The position numbers and the translations under genes are program-made. This document shows, in pieces, positions 29,246 through 40,572 of a stretch of DNA of 64,000 nucleotides (position 1 is its first letter; each line of letters starts with the position of its first letter). This stretch comes from Terana coerulea (taxonomy: Eukaryota; Basidiomycota; Agaricomycetes; Polyporales; Phanerochaetaceae): the NCBI GenBank assembly GCA_024811115.1, contig JAKOGH010000042.1, positions 658,904 to 722,903 of the forward strand. The letters are read 5' to 3'. Under the pieces are notes generated by a model that was not told the origin of the DNA, did not search any database, and saw only the letters and a program-made list of their open reading frames with translations.

Positions 29246-29733
29246 GGCGGTAGTCTTCCCTGGGGTGCTGGTTCGGGTCAAGGATGGAATAAGCTGAGAC
29301 AGGGTACTGGCCTTACAATGGACACCTTTATAAATGTCCCACCCGAAAGTACACAGATGACCTGGCGTGGTGACCTCACCGGTTACAAGCCCGACCCCGT
29401 CTTCGACGGCGCTGAACAGGATACTAGTGTCGCGCTTGTGATTGCCTCGCCTTGACCCGTGGACCCGGTATATATGCTCGCTATTGAGTTCTTCATTTTT
29501 GATTGCGGACAGCTCATGCAAGCATATCATGCACAAGATACGGGCATCCAAGCATAGACAGCGAGTTACATAAATAAGCAGGCGATGTTTCAGTGCTCAG
29601 CAGTGGTTTGAGGATGAAGGAGCTCCGAGTCGGGATTGAATATTGAACGGCGTCGAAGACGAGGTAGACAGCGCTCAACGGCACCGTTTCGTCAGTAAGA
29701 ACAATACACTTGCATTCTCACCACACTCACACC
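29246..29733. other. Divergent promoter region, thiolase / TatD
   Basis: About 490 nt lie between the two start codons. No gene is seen. Confidence 0.4.
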
Positions 29734-31166
29734 ATGGCTGCAACTATTCCCGGCAAAGCTGCCGTACAGGCAGCAGGGGCGTACAAGTTCATAGGTCTGT
29801 AACACACCATGAAATTCCTGCGCATACATATTGAATTGCTGCTTAGACATCGGCGGTATGCTGGTAGAGCAACGTAACGTGATCTCTTGCTGAGATTTGT
29901 GTTCTTAGTCAATTTGACAGACACTGTGTTCAGAGGATATCACCATGGCAAGAAAAAGCATGATGGTGAGTACTTATATGCGTCTTATGGAGTGAGTGTG
30001 CTGAGAGTGGTTACGCAGATGATTTCCAGGCTATGCTTGAACGCTCTCAAGCAGCCGGTGTTAAGTCTATGATCATTACTGGCGGAAGTCTTTCCGAATC
30101 CAAGAAAGCCCTGAAACTGGCCGAGGAGCATAGCCTCTACGCAACCGTTGGCTGTCACCCCACGCGATCGAAGCAATTCAACGAGTTCAAAGGCGGACCT
30201 GACGCGTACCTCGAGGAGCTGAGCAAGCTCATCGAACGTAATCTGACGGGGAAGGGTCGGGTAGTCGCTGTTGGAGAGTGTGGCTTAGGTATGCTTTAAT
30301 CTCATCAGTAATATTGACATCTGAGTAGATTTCTCGCAGACTACGACCGCATCCACTTCGCTTCTCCAGAAGTCCAACAGAAATATTTCCGTGCGTTTAC
30401 AGCACCTTTGTTCGGCCTCAAGCTGAGTTGAAATGAAGGCATTCAGCTGTCTCTGGCGAAGCGTTGGCATCTTCCCTTGTTTCTCCATTCGCGAGCGGCT
30501 CATACCGACTTCGTTAAAATCCTCCGTGAGGAGGGGTTTGGCGCGGACGGAGGACGTAATGTCGGAGCGAAAGGTGGAGTGGTGCATAGCTTCACTGGTG
30601 GTACTGAGGAAGCCGCTGAGTTGGTGCGTGTAACATGATCATAGTAGCATGGTGTCTGATCATTCATTACTGCGTGCAGATGGCCATGGGCTTTCACATT
30701 GGGTGAGCACGCACGGTAACAGCTGGACTCTTCATCTCATAAGGCAAACCGTAGATTGAACGGCTGCTCGTTCAAGACGCCGCCCAACTTGGAGACATCT
30801 AGATCCATCCCACTGGACAAACTGATGCTTGAGACGGGTGAGCTCTTTTTCGTCGATGTCAATGTGTATGCACTGAGCCTGGCTCTCGCAGACGCGCCAT
30901 GGTGCTCAATGACAAGCACACAAGCATCGAGACCACTGTTGACATCGCTACCACCTCTTCTCAATTCTCTGTATTTTCCTCCCGCAACGAAACCGGAGTC
31001 GTTTGTCTACGGCAAACCAGTAAAGGGTCGAAACGAGCCATCCGCTATTGGGGGCGTCGGCTGGATTGTTAGCCAACTTCACCAGGTTTCCCTGGAAGTG
31101 GTCGCCGAGCGCTCTTGGAAGAATACGGTCGAGTTATTCGATCTGGGAGAACTAGAGTCGGCTTAG
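29734..31166 (+). CDS. TatD-family metal-dependent deoxyribonuclease (TATDN1-like)
   Basis: This is a TIM-barrel nuclease of the amidohydrolase superfamily, related to yeast YBL055C and human TATDN1, which are linked to DNA fragmentation and repair. After MAATIPGKAAVQAAGAYKFI comes DIGVNLTD, which requires a 9 nt exon (29847-29855). Conserved sites follow: VGCHPTR, VAVGECGL, FLHSRAAHTDF, VVHSFTGG and LETDAPW (the metal-binding Asp), then an NEPSAIGG carboxy motif. The ORF ends DLGELESA with TAG at 31164-31166. Eight introns of about 50 nt were placed by eye, all GT-AG, with no frame break. Splice sites in the middle exons are read by eye and individual edges may be off by a few bases. Confidence 0.9.
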
Positions 31167-31603
31167 AGGAAGCACTCGACCTCGGAAATATCTGCACAGT
31201 CTGTGGATAGTGAAAGACATGACATTCCTACTTGCATCCCCTCACTTAGATCTGCTACCCGGTGCAAAAATGTCGGAGTGTCACCTGCCGACGGAAATTC
31301 AATAATAGCGGAATCACACAGTGTCGCCCGCATGAGTTGGAGTTGCTCGCCATGGGCGACTCTCGTACCTAGTGGCTACCGCGTTATGAACTAAGCTGTG
31401 TGTTTTGTGCCGCGGCAAAGCATTGGCACTGGTAAAAAGCGTCATCCTGGAGTCGGCGTTCATAAACGAAGGCGTAGGCCGTTGTGGCGCGGTAGATTGC
31501 GGTGCGGCGGTTCTGATGCCCATGTCAGCTCTGTAGGCGGTGCTCAAGCCACGTCTCTTGCTCCACAACTTTGAACGACTCATACCCTCATACCGTACAC
31601 GCC
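31167..31603. other. Intergenic region upstream of the SPRY gene
   Basis: About 440 nt between tandem plus-strand genes. No coding or RNA signal is recognised. Confidence 0.4.
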
Positions 31604-32569
31604 ATGTCCTGGTTGAAATCCTTCTCTCACAAATCTCGAGGCAAACAACCTGCCTATGACGCCCCCGCGGGTGCACCTCCAGGATGGACGCCTGCCCCCG
31701 AAATTTCACACACGTTCGGTCTTCTCAACGAGGCAACCGATGAAGAATTCGAACAGGCTGAGATCTTTTGTAGACGACATCCGGTTGTGCCGCCAAAACT
31801 GCTGTCGTCCGACTTCGTAGAGCGGATCGAAGTAGCAGGTTGTACGTTGTGGACGATAGAGCAGCCCAGCTCAGCTCGCTTCGTGGGACGCATTGAAGGT
31901 GGCGGAGAGAAGAACAGAGGGGTGACTAGGGTTGCTACACAGCAGAACTGCGGCGATGTTTGTCTCATGAGCAACCTTCCCATAATGGCAGGCCTGTACG
32001 ACATCCAAGGGAAGTCCGGAGTATACTATGAGGTGCGGATTCACAGGATGGACGGCATTATTGCGATAGGTGAGCATTTCATCTTGAACTCCTGCTCGCA
32101 CACTCTACATAATCCAACAGGTACAGCATGCCGCCCATACCCTGACTGGAGGTTCCCAGGTTGGAACCGCACGTCGGCTGGCCTGCATCTTGACGATATG
32201 CGCAAATTCTTTGAAGACGCAAGTGGAGGACGAGACTACACGCCCCAACTACAGCAGATTTCCTCTGAGGACACGATCGGCTGTGGATACGACTTCGGCT
32301 CGTCGAGTATATTCTTCACATACAATGGTCAGCGACTCCCGGACGCGTTTGGTGGCATTTACATCCCTCGAAGCCAATACGACGTCTACGCCGTCATAGG
32401 CGTGGAAGGTGCTTGTGACTTTGAAGTCAACTTTGGTGCGGACGTTTTTCGATGGAAGGAGGGTAATGAGTGGAGCTGGCGGGTCGAAGGGCACGTTGGA
32501 AAGCTTTCAGGGCCCTCGGGAGCATACAACGAGCAGCTGCCCTCCTATGATGAGGCTCGTCGAGGATGA
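31604..32569 (+). CDS. SPRY-domain protein with LPxY motif (Ssh4/Ear1-like)
   Basis: ATG 31604 starts MSWLKSFSHKSRGKQP. The central and carboxy parts carry a SPRY/B30.2 fold, with GVYYEVRIHRMDGIIAIG before a 52 nt intron (donor at about 32070), then ACRPYPDWRFPGW, TIGCGYDFGSSSIFFTYNG and VYAVIGVEGACDFEVNFG. The carboxy end contains LPSYDEARRG, a PY-like motif that could bind WW domains of a Rsp5-type ubiquitin ligase. It has about 305 residues and no membrane segment, unlike yeast Ssh4. A role as a ubiquitin-ligase adaptor is inferred from SPRY plus LPxY. TGA is at 32567-32569. Confidence 0.78.
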   Translation: MSWLKSFSHKSRGKQPAYDAPAGAPPGWTPAPEISHTFGLLNEATDEEFEQAEIFCRRHPVVPPKLLSSDFVERIEVAGCTLWTIEQPSSARFVGRIEGGGEKNRGVTRVATQQNCGDVCLMSNLPIMAGLYDIQGKSGVYYEVRIHRMDGIIAIGEHFILNSCSHTLHNPTGTACRPYPDWRFPGWNRTSAGLHLDDMRKFFEDASGGRDYTPQLQQISSEDTIGCGYDFGSSSIFFTYNGQRLPDAFGGIYIPRSQYDVYAVIGVEGACDFEVNFGADVFRWKEGNEWSWRVEGHVGKLSGPSGAYNEQLPSYDEARRG

Positions 32570-32962
32570 CAGTGGGCTCTGCGATATTCAGACAAGTTCT
32601 CAGGCAAGGTCTCCGTACCTCATGCTCCTTGATCTCCCCGAGTGCTTACATTCAGTCTTGACTGAGGCGTCCATGAGTTTAAGAATAATGTTGGAATGCA
32701 TAGCAGTCACGAATTTCTACATCCCCAATGAAGAACACATCTGCGTTGACTTCGCACGCACGCGTACCAGGCCTGCTAATGAATCGCGTCGCGCACACCC
32801 CACGTGCAGACTGGTGAGTGATGATCGTGCCTTCGATGGTATTTGCTTCCGCCACCCACCTTGCCCGTCGTTACCATACCGCCGGTCCTCGGCGCGACTC
32901 GATTTTTGGACCCCCTGCACATTACTATCCCTTCACTCTAGTGCCTAAGCCTTGTCGTTCGC
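32570..32962. other. Intergenic region upstream of the MYND gene
   Basis: About 390 nt between tandem genes. No coding or RNA signal is recognised. Confidence 0.35.
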
Positions 32963-35389
32963 ATGTCGCAACTCAAGCCTATCACATCCAAATCCCGCAG
33001 TTCCCAGGCCAGGAAAGCTCGGAGCAAGCAGCCTCATGGCTCGCTTGGAACGGTCTTTCAGGATGAATGGAGCGATGACTGGGTCAAAATTGCAGATAAA
33101 CTTCGCACCTTACTCGAAATCCCTGATAAGTTTTCCGGATGCTCAGAACAACTGCGCATGGTCAACGATATGGGACAGATCTCACCACTCGCAGCGGGCT
33201 GAAGAAGGTTCACTCGCACTTCCAAGAGGTTTACAAGCGAATGAATGACACTTATCGGCAAGCAAGACGTTTGGACGACACTAAGATGATGGGGGGACTA
33301 ATAGTGATTTGGACCAAGCTATGCATAGCGGATTCGATTTTGCAAGACAAAATCATAGCAGAAGGTGCGCACCCTCCACAATGTTCCAATGACTGATTTA
33401 CCAAGGTCGTGCATAGGGTTTTATGATCGTTTAATCAGCCTTCTCGAATACAAAGACACACGGCAGGCGGCCCTTCGAGCATTGAATGCCCTTGCGCTCA
33501 CGAACGGACGAGCTATTCCAGCGAACTTCCTGAAGGCGGCACCAGCGGTGCTCAAAGTATGCCTAAAACATCTGGACGACCCTGTCATATTATCCATGTT
33601 AACAGGCTTCTTTGCTCATTCCACCTACTCGCTGCAAGACTTTCCCACCACATTTGACATGACTGTCCTCGCTCGCGCCTTGCTCGACGCGATGAAAACC
33701 CCCAGTCGACCATGTGGATGGTCGACCACGCTATCGGCTGCTTCATCGCCGACGAGTACGACATGGCGAAGCACTGCGTAAACGTCCCATCTTTCGTCAG
33801 CTTTCACATGGCATTGCTGCATAGCCAGTCCTTCGAACATCGTGTCTTGGCTATGGTGGTGCTCATGAATGCTATCTATGAGGGCGAACACAACTCTACG
33901 GTGGTCAAAGACAAATCAGCCCACGTGAAACCTGAACATAACTTCGAGGTCTTCGCGATAGGACGCAACTTCCAAGTCACGGATCTTCCTCCTCGCCTGC
34001 GAAAGGTGGCGAAGACGTACGGCCAGGAGAACCTGCAGATAGTGGCCTTCCAACGCGCACAGGCTATGTATTCGTCTATGGTCGCAGAGCATGCCCTAAC
34101 GCCCAACCTCATAAATCTCCGCCGCGGGCTAGCACAGTTAATCTATTCCTACCAGTTCCCCCTGCCAGAGACGCTATGCAGCTGCTGCTGCATACAGACA
34201 AGCCCCTGTGGCCGGTCCGCCACCGCCCCGTCATGAGTGCACCTGCTCAGAGAGTGTCTCGCTGCACTACGAGAGCAGAAATCACCCTCGAAAGCCGATC
34301 AGCTGGACGCCGACATATTGGAGTGGAAGCTCGTTTGCGAAGAGAGGCCACCTGGGAAAAACTTCCGCGAATTTTGTCTCGAGGCTAAGGACCGTCACCC
34401 CGACTGCGCGTTGTTCTATTATTCCGGCACTGGCCAGGCGAAGTTCAGTTGCGGAGAAGAGACCTTGAAGATGGCGAAGAAGGGGTTGAAATGCCCCGAC
34501 ACACCAAAATGGCTGCAACTGGCTCTACGCCACGCCGCGGCGCAATCAGCTTTTTCTGGCTGTTTAGCTATGGCTGGTCAGTCTGAAGGATCGTCGGATC
34601 ATCCCGATCTTTTCCCCTATACAAGTGCGCGCAAGCCGATGCTCAAGTTATTATGGAAGACGGGTCTCCGGATGACCTGGATCGATGCGACACCATCGCC
34701 GTGTATATCTTAACTACACTGGTCCTGGACGGTTCAAAATGCGATTTTAAGAAGCCCTCTATCGAGGTGAGCATATTCTACACGATCACACGGAGTGCAC
34801 GCTGACATATTCCTTCGTAGCGGGCCATGAAGGGGATGGAACTCAACAAGGAATTTCTCCGACTCATGGGCCTCCAAACAAGTCGGGAACTGACACGTGT
34901 CTGCACGGTTCTCGAGATTCAAAAGCAGCTGGAGCTATCGGTGAAGGAATGGCGACAATTCTTGAGGCGCACGGACGTTCTGTGGGCGGATAAAGAGGCC
35001 CGCCGAAGGAGGCGGAAGGATGTGCATCAGAAGCTGACCGACTGGCTGAGTGGGCGCACCGGTTCGAGGACGACGCAATCGCACCTGGGGAAGGCCCTGG
35101 ACGACCAGCTGCTTCCCGCTCAGAACCAGAATCAGAGTCCGAGTCCGAGTCCGAGCCCACTTCGAGGCGTTACAGCTCTGTTCGTGGTGCAAGAGACCTA
35201 ACGCAGGCTTGAAGAAGTGCGGAGGATGCGGTACCGAACGGTGAGCAACCTTCCACAGATATCTGGACAAATTATTGACGTGGCACTGCAAGGTACTGCG
35301 ACGTTGAATGCCAACGTAAGCATTGGAAAACGCATAAGGCGGATTGCAAGGCCTGTAACGACAGGAAAATCGCTGGCAACTCTAGATGA
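32963..35389 (+). CDS. Large protein with C-terminal MYND zinc finger (several frame breaks)
   Basis: ATG 32963 starts MSQLKPITSKSRSSQARK. Most of the protein is alpha-helical and unlike any domain I can name; segments include DTRQAALRALNALALTNG (armadillo-like), WMVDHAIGCFIADEYDMAK and LRRGLAQLIYSYQFP. The carboxy end is a MYND zinc finger: CSWCKRPNAGLKKCGGCG, then a GT-AG intron, then YCDVECQRKHWKTHKADC, with spacing right for C6HC. The stop is TGA at 35387-35389. Frame breaks are needed at the A4 run 33695-33698 and near 34165, 34235, 34560-34640 and 35160, making this the most damaged gene here. Either it is a pseudogene or it sits in poor sequence. MYND fingers bind PxLxP-type peptides; the partner is unknown. 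Confidence 0.65.
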
Positions 35390-35560
35390 CAGAACAAAGA
35401 TCTCACCAACATTTAGGCGGTGCTAAAAGTGCTAATTTGCGGTCATCTACAGAGCATTTAATGAATGGATCTAGGCACTGAAGTATCTTATTGAGTAATA
35501 TTTGCGGCTTGTTTTTCAATGAATACAGAACCCGGGATAGCGTACCACTTGGCGTTGGTA

Positions 35561-37442
35561 CTACCGCCTCCAGCTGGCTTGTTTCTTGGTCGCATACTGA
35601 CAGCTAACGTGCCGCACATTCGCCCTCAACCAAGGTAGAATATCTGATGAAATCTCTGGACAGCAGTTGACGACGAGGGAGGCTATGCGTGCCACCGGCG
35701 GCGTTTGAGCAGGCTGTTCATGACGCGAATCCTGACCACCTTCGGGAGCCTCTTGCTTCGTCGGCAGACGAAGTTTGACCAGCTGCATGAGAGCGCCGCC
35801 GCGGACGTCTGTGCAGTTGGAGAAGTTAATGTGCGTGAGCTGCGGGCAGGGGAGTGTGGTTGAGGTAGCCGAGTTCTGTGAAGCATCTCCACGGACGGGG
35901 CGGTTTAAGACTTCAATCACAGGCCCGACATTGGAGTTATGGGTGATTTGTAACACCTTCAATCGGGATGCTTTGGGCAAGATCGTGTCAAACGCTGTCG
36001 GCGAAAAAGAGCACTTGTCGATAACTAGCTCCTCCAGGTGGGGTCCGACGTGGTAGCGCAGCAGGATATCGATAATAATATTGTTCGGAACCCTGCAGCT
36101 AGATAAATGGAGGATCCGCAGACAGGGTAGTTTGAGGAATGGGAGGATCACTATAGGGCTTGCCCACGTTCCTCCGAATGCGAGCTTCGTCAACAACGGC
36201 ATCTCTATCTCGCCCGGTAACTCTCGTGGCTGTGTGCCGCACTGGTAAACCGTGTGCTTCCGAGACGAGATTGGTGATCCGAACAGCTCCAGAGTTTTCA
36301 TGTTGCAATTGCGGTGAAGGAGCCACAGCAGGTCGCTCGCATTGCTCTCGTCCAAGCAGCCGTGGTACGAAAGCGTAACGAGGGATTCAGAGCTGTTAGC
36401 CAGCTTCGGCCAATCAACCGGTGTGTTCCGCACTACCAAATTTCTCAGTTGTAGCGCAGGTGGTTCGAATAGCCTGTAAATGTCGCGAGTCGGCTCCACT
36501 AAATCAGTCAACTCCAGATCGTGCAGTTGACTGACAACTTCCGGAGTCAAAGCAGGAAGACGTCGAATAATCGTGGGGAAGTGGACTTCGGATAAGGAAA
36601 GGGTGCGGAGCTGAGCCAAGGAAGTGGCCGGTAATGCGGATAACGCCGACATGGTATCGAAGTGGCTTCCTCGGATTTCCAATGCCTTGAAGTTGCCATT
36701 ACATCTACTCGTCCAAGCTGCGACCCTCGCCCTAGGCTTGACGTGAGAGAGAAGTAGAGTATTCCACAACCAGGGGATTCTCAGGACAACTTGTCGCCAA
36801 TCTCGACAAACTTGACCGAGAACAACGGCCCGAGTATGGTCCTCATCTACAACCGCCGAGAAGATGTTGGTAGCAATCTCAACGGGTAGCCTTCCGAAGT
36901 GGTAGAACGTCTTGCTCGCGTGTCGGCGCAGAATCTCTCCGTGTGTGGCTTGAGCAGATTCTATATCTGCGCGGAGAGCCTCGAGTTCGTTTCGTCGTTT
37001 CGTATCTTCAGCTTTGAGACGTCCCAAAGCCATAGGAGACCATAGTGAGGGCGGAGTCAAACTTGTTGACATTCAAGAATAGACGGGCAGAGCGCGCATA
37101 TCCCTGGGATGTGCAACGAACACATGAGCGAAGAAGTTTTACGCATAAGACCCAGCCATACCTGCCAACGCTCAGGCGCTAGCTTGACGACCTGCTTTGA
37201 GTCCAGTAGAGCTTCTTTCGTACGGCCTAGTTTCTCGTACACTGCGGCTCTCGAGTCATATAACGTGCTGTCCTTCGACTGCAACGTGATGGCCTGTTGG
37301 TAAAGCACGACCACCACGTAAGATGCGCAGCAGAGAATAATATAACAAAACATACCTGAGAGAGATTTGACAACGCGTCTTCGTAGTTCTGGGCACGGTA
37401 ACACGCAATGCCCTTGTTGAACGCGTCTTTCCACTCGGACAT
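35561..37442 (-). CDS. TPR / F-box / leucine-rich-repeat protein, Dia2/Pof3-like SCF subunit
   Basis: The combined architecture is TPR, F-box, LRR, as in yeast Dia2 and fission yeast Pof3, substrate receptors of an SCF ubiquitin ligase that acts on the replisome. ATG 37440-37442 gives MSEWKDAFNKGIACYRAQNY, a TPR start. The next exon has YDSRAAVYEKLGRTKEAL, and a third carries a TPR-like YARSARLFLNVNKFDSAL. The F-box follows (FGRLPVEIATNIFSAVV, VCRDWRQVVLRIPWLW), then leucine-rich repeats to the ending ATKKQASWRR and TAG at 35561-35563. The TPR and F-box parts are in different frames and join if one base is removed from the AAA at 37026-37028. Otherwise the F-box part alone is one 503-codon ORF. 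The replication role is by homology. Confidence 0.8.
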
Positions 37443-37680
37443 GTTGTAATCTTCACTCTTGCACTAGGCAAAAGGACAATGCCAAAGGTTTTACGACTTT
37501 CGAGCAACATTAGGAGTACTGGAATTAAGCCTCTCGTAGAATCATGCTGGGATCGTGTAAAAACTCACATAGGACAGTTTCTGAGTTGGTGGGGTGAGAC
37601 GGACCGCAGAGCACTGGAGACGCACGCGTAGAGCGGGTATTTGCCCCTGTTTGCGACGCGACTTTCCACGTGGGCGCACC

Positions 37681-39184
37681 ATGACTGTGGACGACGACCT
37701 CCCAGCAAATCGCAGTCTCCTCCCGCTTTCTCTCGCTGTTCTTGGACTCGGATGGTACGCAGTTCTGTGGTCTATAGGGCTTCTAGGATGCTGGTCTGCG
37801 TAAGTCTCAAATTGTTTTCTGTCCGGGACATGCAAGCTCACGTATTCACCATAGACGGAGACGGTATCGCTTGCGACCGCGGTCTCCGCTTGCGTCTGCT
37901 GCACCTGAGGATGTCCCCGGAGTCTCAATAATACGTCCTCTGAAGGGGCTTGATGCAAACCTCTATGAAAACTTGGAGTCTACATTCAGCCAAGAGTACC
38001 CAAATTTCGAGATTTTCTTGGCCGTCGCAGATGAGCACGACCAAGCGCTTTCTGTAGTCCGGGATTTGGTTGCGAAGTATCCTAACGTTGATGCACATGT
38101 GGTCATTGGTATGTTCACATAAGAATTGAATGTGTTAGTCCTCTTAACCACTACGCAGGTGAGGAGGTTGTCGGAGTTAATCCGAAGGTGAACAACTTGA
38201 TGCGAGCCTACCGACAGGCGAAACACGACATCCTCTGGGTCCTCGACTCAAACGTCATGGCTGAACGCGGTACCCTCGCGCGGTCTGTGGACTCATTAGG
38301 CGGACCTGCTGCGGCTGCTACCGCCAAGCGCAAGCGCATAGCCTTGGTTCACCACGTCCCCTTCGCTCTCGCTACCGAGCCTGCGCTCGGCTCGCACATC
38401 GAACAAGCATTCCTCAACACCAACCACGCGAAGATGTATATCTCTATCAACACCGTCGCGATAGACTCTTGTGTGGTCGGAAAGTCCAACCTCTATCGAA
38501 AATCCGACGTAGAGCGTGTAGATGGCACATTGAAACCTGAAACCGTGCCAACTTCTGGGCCTGCACGAGACAAAGGTCTGCCTGCCTTTGGACGGTTCCT
38601 CGCTGAAGACAACATGATTGCTAGTGCGCTGTGGAAAGAACTCGACGTCCGCCATGACCTATCCTGTGACGTCGCTCACAATGCGGTCGGAAACATGTCC
38701 GTCGCAGACTACTTCTGGCGCCGGGTCCGTTGGATACGAGTGCGCAAGCGCATGGTCCTCGCCGCAACTCTGGTAGAGCCCTTGACGGAGTCTATTGTCG
38801 CCGGAAGCATCGCGTCCTCAGCATTACTCTACCTTCTCGGCATTCCTCGGTGGCTCTTCTTCCCAGTCCATTTCGCCGCATGGTTGTTTGTGGACATGGA
38901 TGTCTATGAATCACTCGCAAATGAACCTATTCCCGCTGGCGCACATCGATGGAAGTTCTTGGGGTGCTTGGGTTATGCGCGAGATCATGGCGTTTCCCAT
39001 ATGGCTGTATGCAATTTGGGGTAGTACAGTAGACTGGAGGGGAAGGAGGTATAAGGTTATGCGCAATGGAGAAGTACGCAGAGTTGGTGACGGAGAGAAA
39101 ACAGAATGGTTGGGCTGGATACCGTGGGCTTCACATCGGAAGCAGTCTTCAGAATATGAACCATTAGAACTTGCACAAGACTGA
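37681..39184 (+). CDS. Ceramide glucosyltransferase (GT21)
   Basis: This enzyme makes glucosylceramide from ceramide and UDP-glucose in the Golgi/ER membrane. ATG 37681 starts MTVDDDLPANRS, and a membrane segment LAVLGLGWYAVLW follows. The GT-A core shows VSIIRPLKGLD, FLAVADEHD (D1) and ILWVLDSNV (D2). FGRFLAEDNMI (D3) lies at about 38590-38620, and the RRVRWIRVRKR stretch corresponds to the family (Q/R)xxRW signature. Carboxy membrane helices end in MREIMAFPIWLYAIWGSTVDW, which lies in another frame and needs one base in the CCC at 38933-38935. TGA is at 39182-39184. It is divergent from the Dia2-like gene, with 238 nt between the starts. Confidence 0.9.
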
Positions 39185-39267
39185 ATGATGTATATCGTGT
39201 AATGTACTGCTGTCCCCTCTGTCCATTTTGAACAGTCCTAATTGACTGTTTGTGTACGTACCTTTAT

Positions 39268-40203
39268 CTACAGATGTTGCGGCTCAGGGAAAGTGGGAGG
39301 GCGCTGATTGGCGTAAGACTGGGGAGTAGCGACGTTTTCCGAAGACGCGAAAGGCGTGCGTTGCTGCAACCCTGGGCTGGGGATAGGCTGCGCGGTGGGG
39401 GTACTCGTCGCCGCGGTGGGCTGTCCGGCGGAAGCACGAGCTTGAACGGAGTCGAGAGACGACTTAATGCTGCTCATAGCCCACGGCCCATACGTATGGA
39501 AAAGGTCTGCACCCATCGCCAGCACATTCGCGCGGGAAGGAGGCTGGTTGGAACCTGGTTGTCCTTGAGTGCCATCAGCAGTGGTCGCTGATGACGCCGT
39601 TGCGGATGCCGCATTTGCAGACTTGGTAGCGATACGCCATAGAACTTCCCAGAGAGCTGCCACTTTGGTTTGCACGAACGTGATGGTGTTGCTTTGCGCC
39701 GATAAGATTCCTGCATCAATTTCTGCTTCATGTACGCGGAAATATGGCTCCAAGTAGGTCTTGTAGACGAAGGTAGATCCCTGTATAAACGGTTATCACC
39801 GAGCTGAGCTCATCATCGACGGATGTCCACTAACCTGAACTTGTGGAAGAGCCAAAAACAGCAGCAAAACAGTTCGCAGCTCCCAATAAAAGGGAAACCT
39901 GAGAGGTTTGGCCTCAGACACGCTTTCGATGCAGAAACGGAGGCGACGAAGGCATACCAGCTTATGAACCATTGAGCAACGCTCTCAAAGGCAATTAATG
40001 CTCCGAGACACGTCCAGTACATGGCCAAGCGTTCAAGTTCTGGCTCAGACAATGGTCTGTGCGCCAAAGCCTTCCAGGTCGAGTAGGCTGGTATGAGGAA
40101 CGCAAACCAAGCACTGCAGATGTGGATTCAGTGTCTTGCGAAAATGGTTGAAGATCACGGAAGACAAGTACCTGACAACTTGAGAAAACGCTGCCATCAG
40201 CAT
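39268..40203 (-). CDS. TB2/DP1/HVA22 (REEP/Yop1-family) ER membrane-shaping protein
   Basis: ATG 40201-40203 starts MLMAAFSQVV and splices to SAWFAFLIPAYSTWKALAHR. The signature block ERLAMYWTCLGALIAFESVA follows, then a hydrophobic hairpin and GSTFVYKTYLEPYFRVHEAE. The carboxy tail is disordered and Ala/Ser/Pro-rich, ending TFPEPQHL with TAG at 39268-39270. Family members insert hairpins into tubular ER. Its stop is 83 nt from the stop of the convergent ceramide glucosyltransferase gene. Confidence 0.82.
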
Positions 40204-40572
40204 TTTTGCGTATAACAGAATTTGGTGAAGTGGTCGTGTGCGAAGGAAAGCAAGCTGTCGTCGAGCGGCGGGCAGTCGCTGGGAGCACCGCCGCCAAGCC
40301 GGCCGTCTTCATACGCGAAGCGCGGTGTGACGCGGACTTGATGGCGGCGTCACGGTGCAATGTCGGCAGAGATGCAAGGAGATGGCCGGGAGCACACGTG
40401 GCGCGCCTCGGTCGCAGACTCAGCTGCTCGCTTCAGCGCTGGGCATATCAGACTCTGCAGGCCGTCCAACTCCAGTCTCCTTCTTGCTCTCCTTCCACCT
40501 TCTCCTCCTCGACGGCGCGGGGACGGCTTGCGGACGGCGGCAGCTAGCTATCTTGCTCAATTGCGACTCTTC
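40204..40572. other. Divergent promoter region, TB2/DP1 / C6 zinc-cluster gene
   Basis: About 370 nt between start codons, with pyrimidine-rich tracts before the plus-strand ATG. No gene is seen. Confidence 0.35.
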
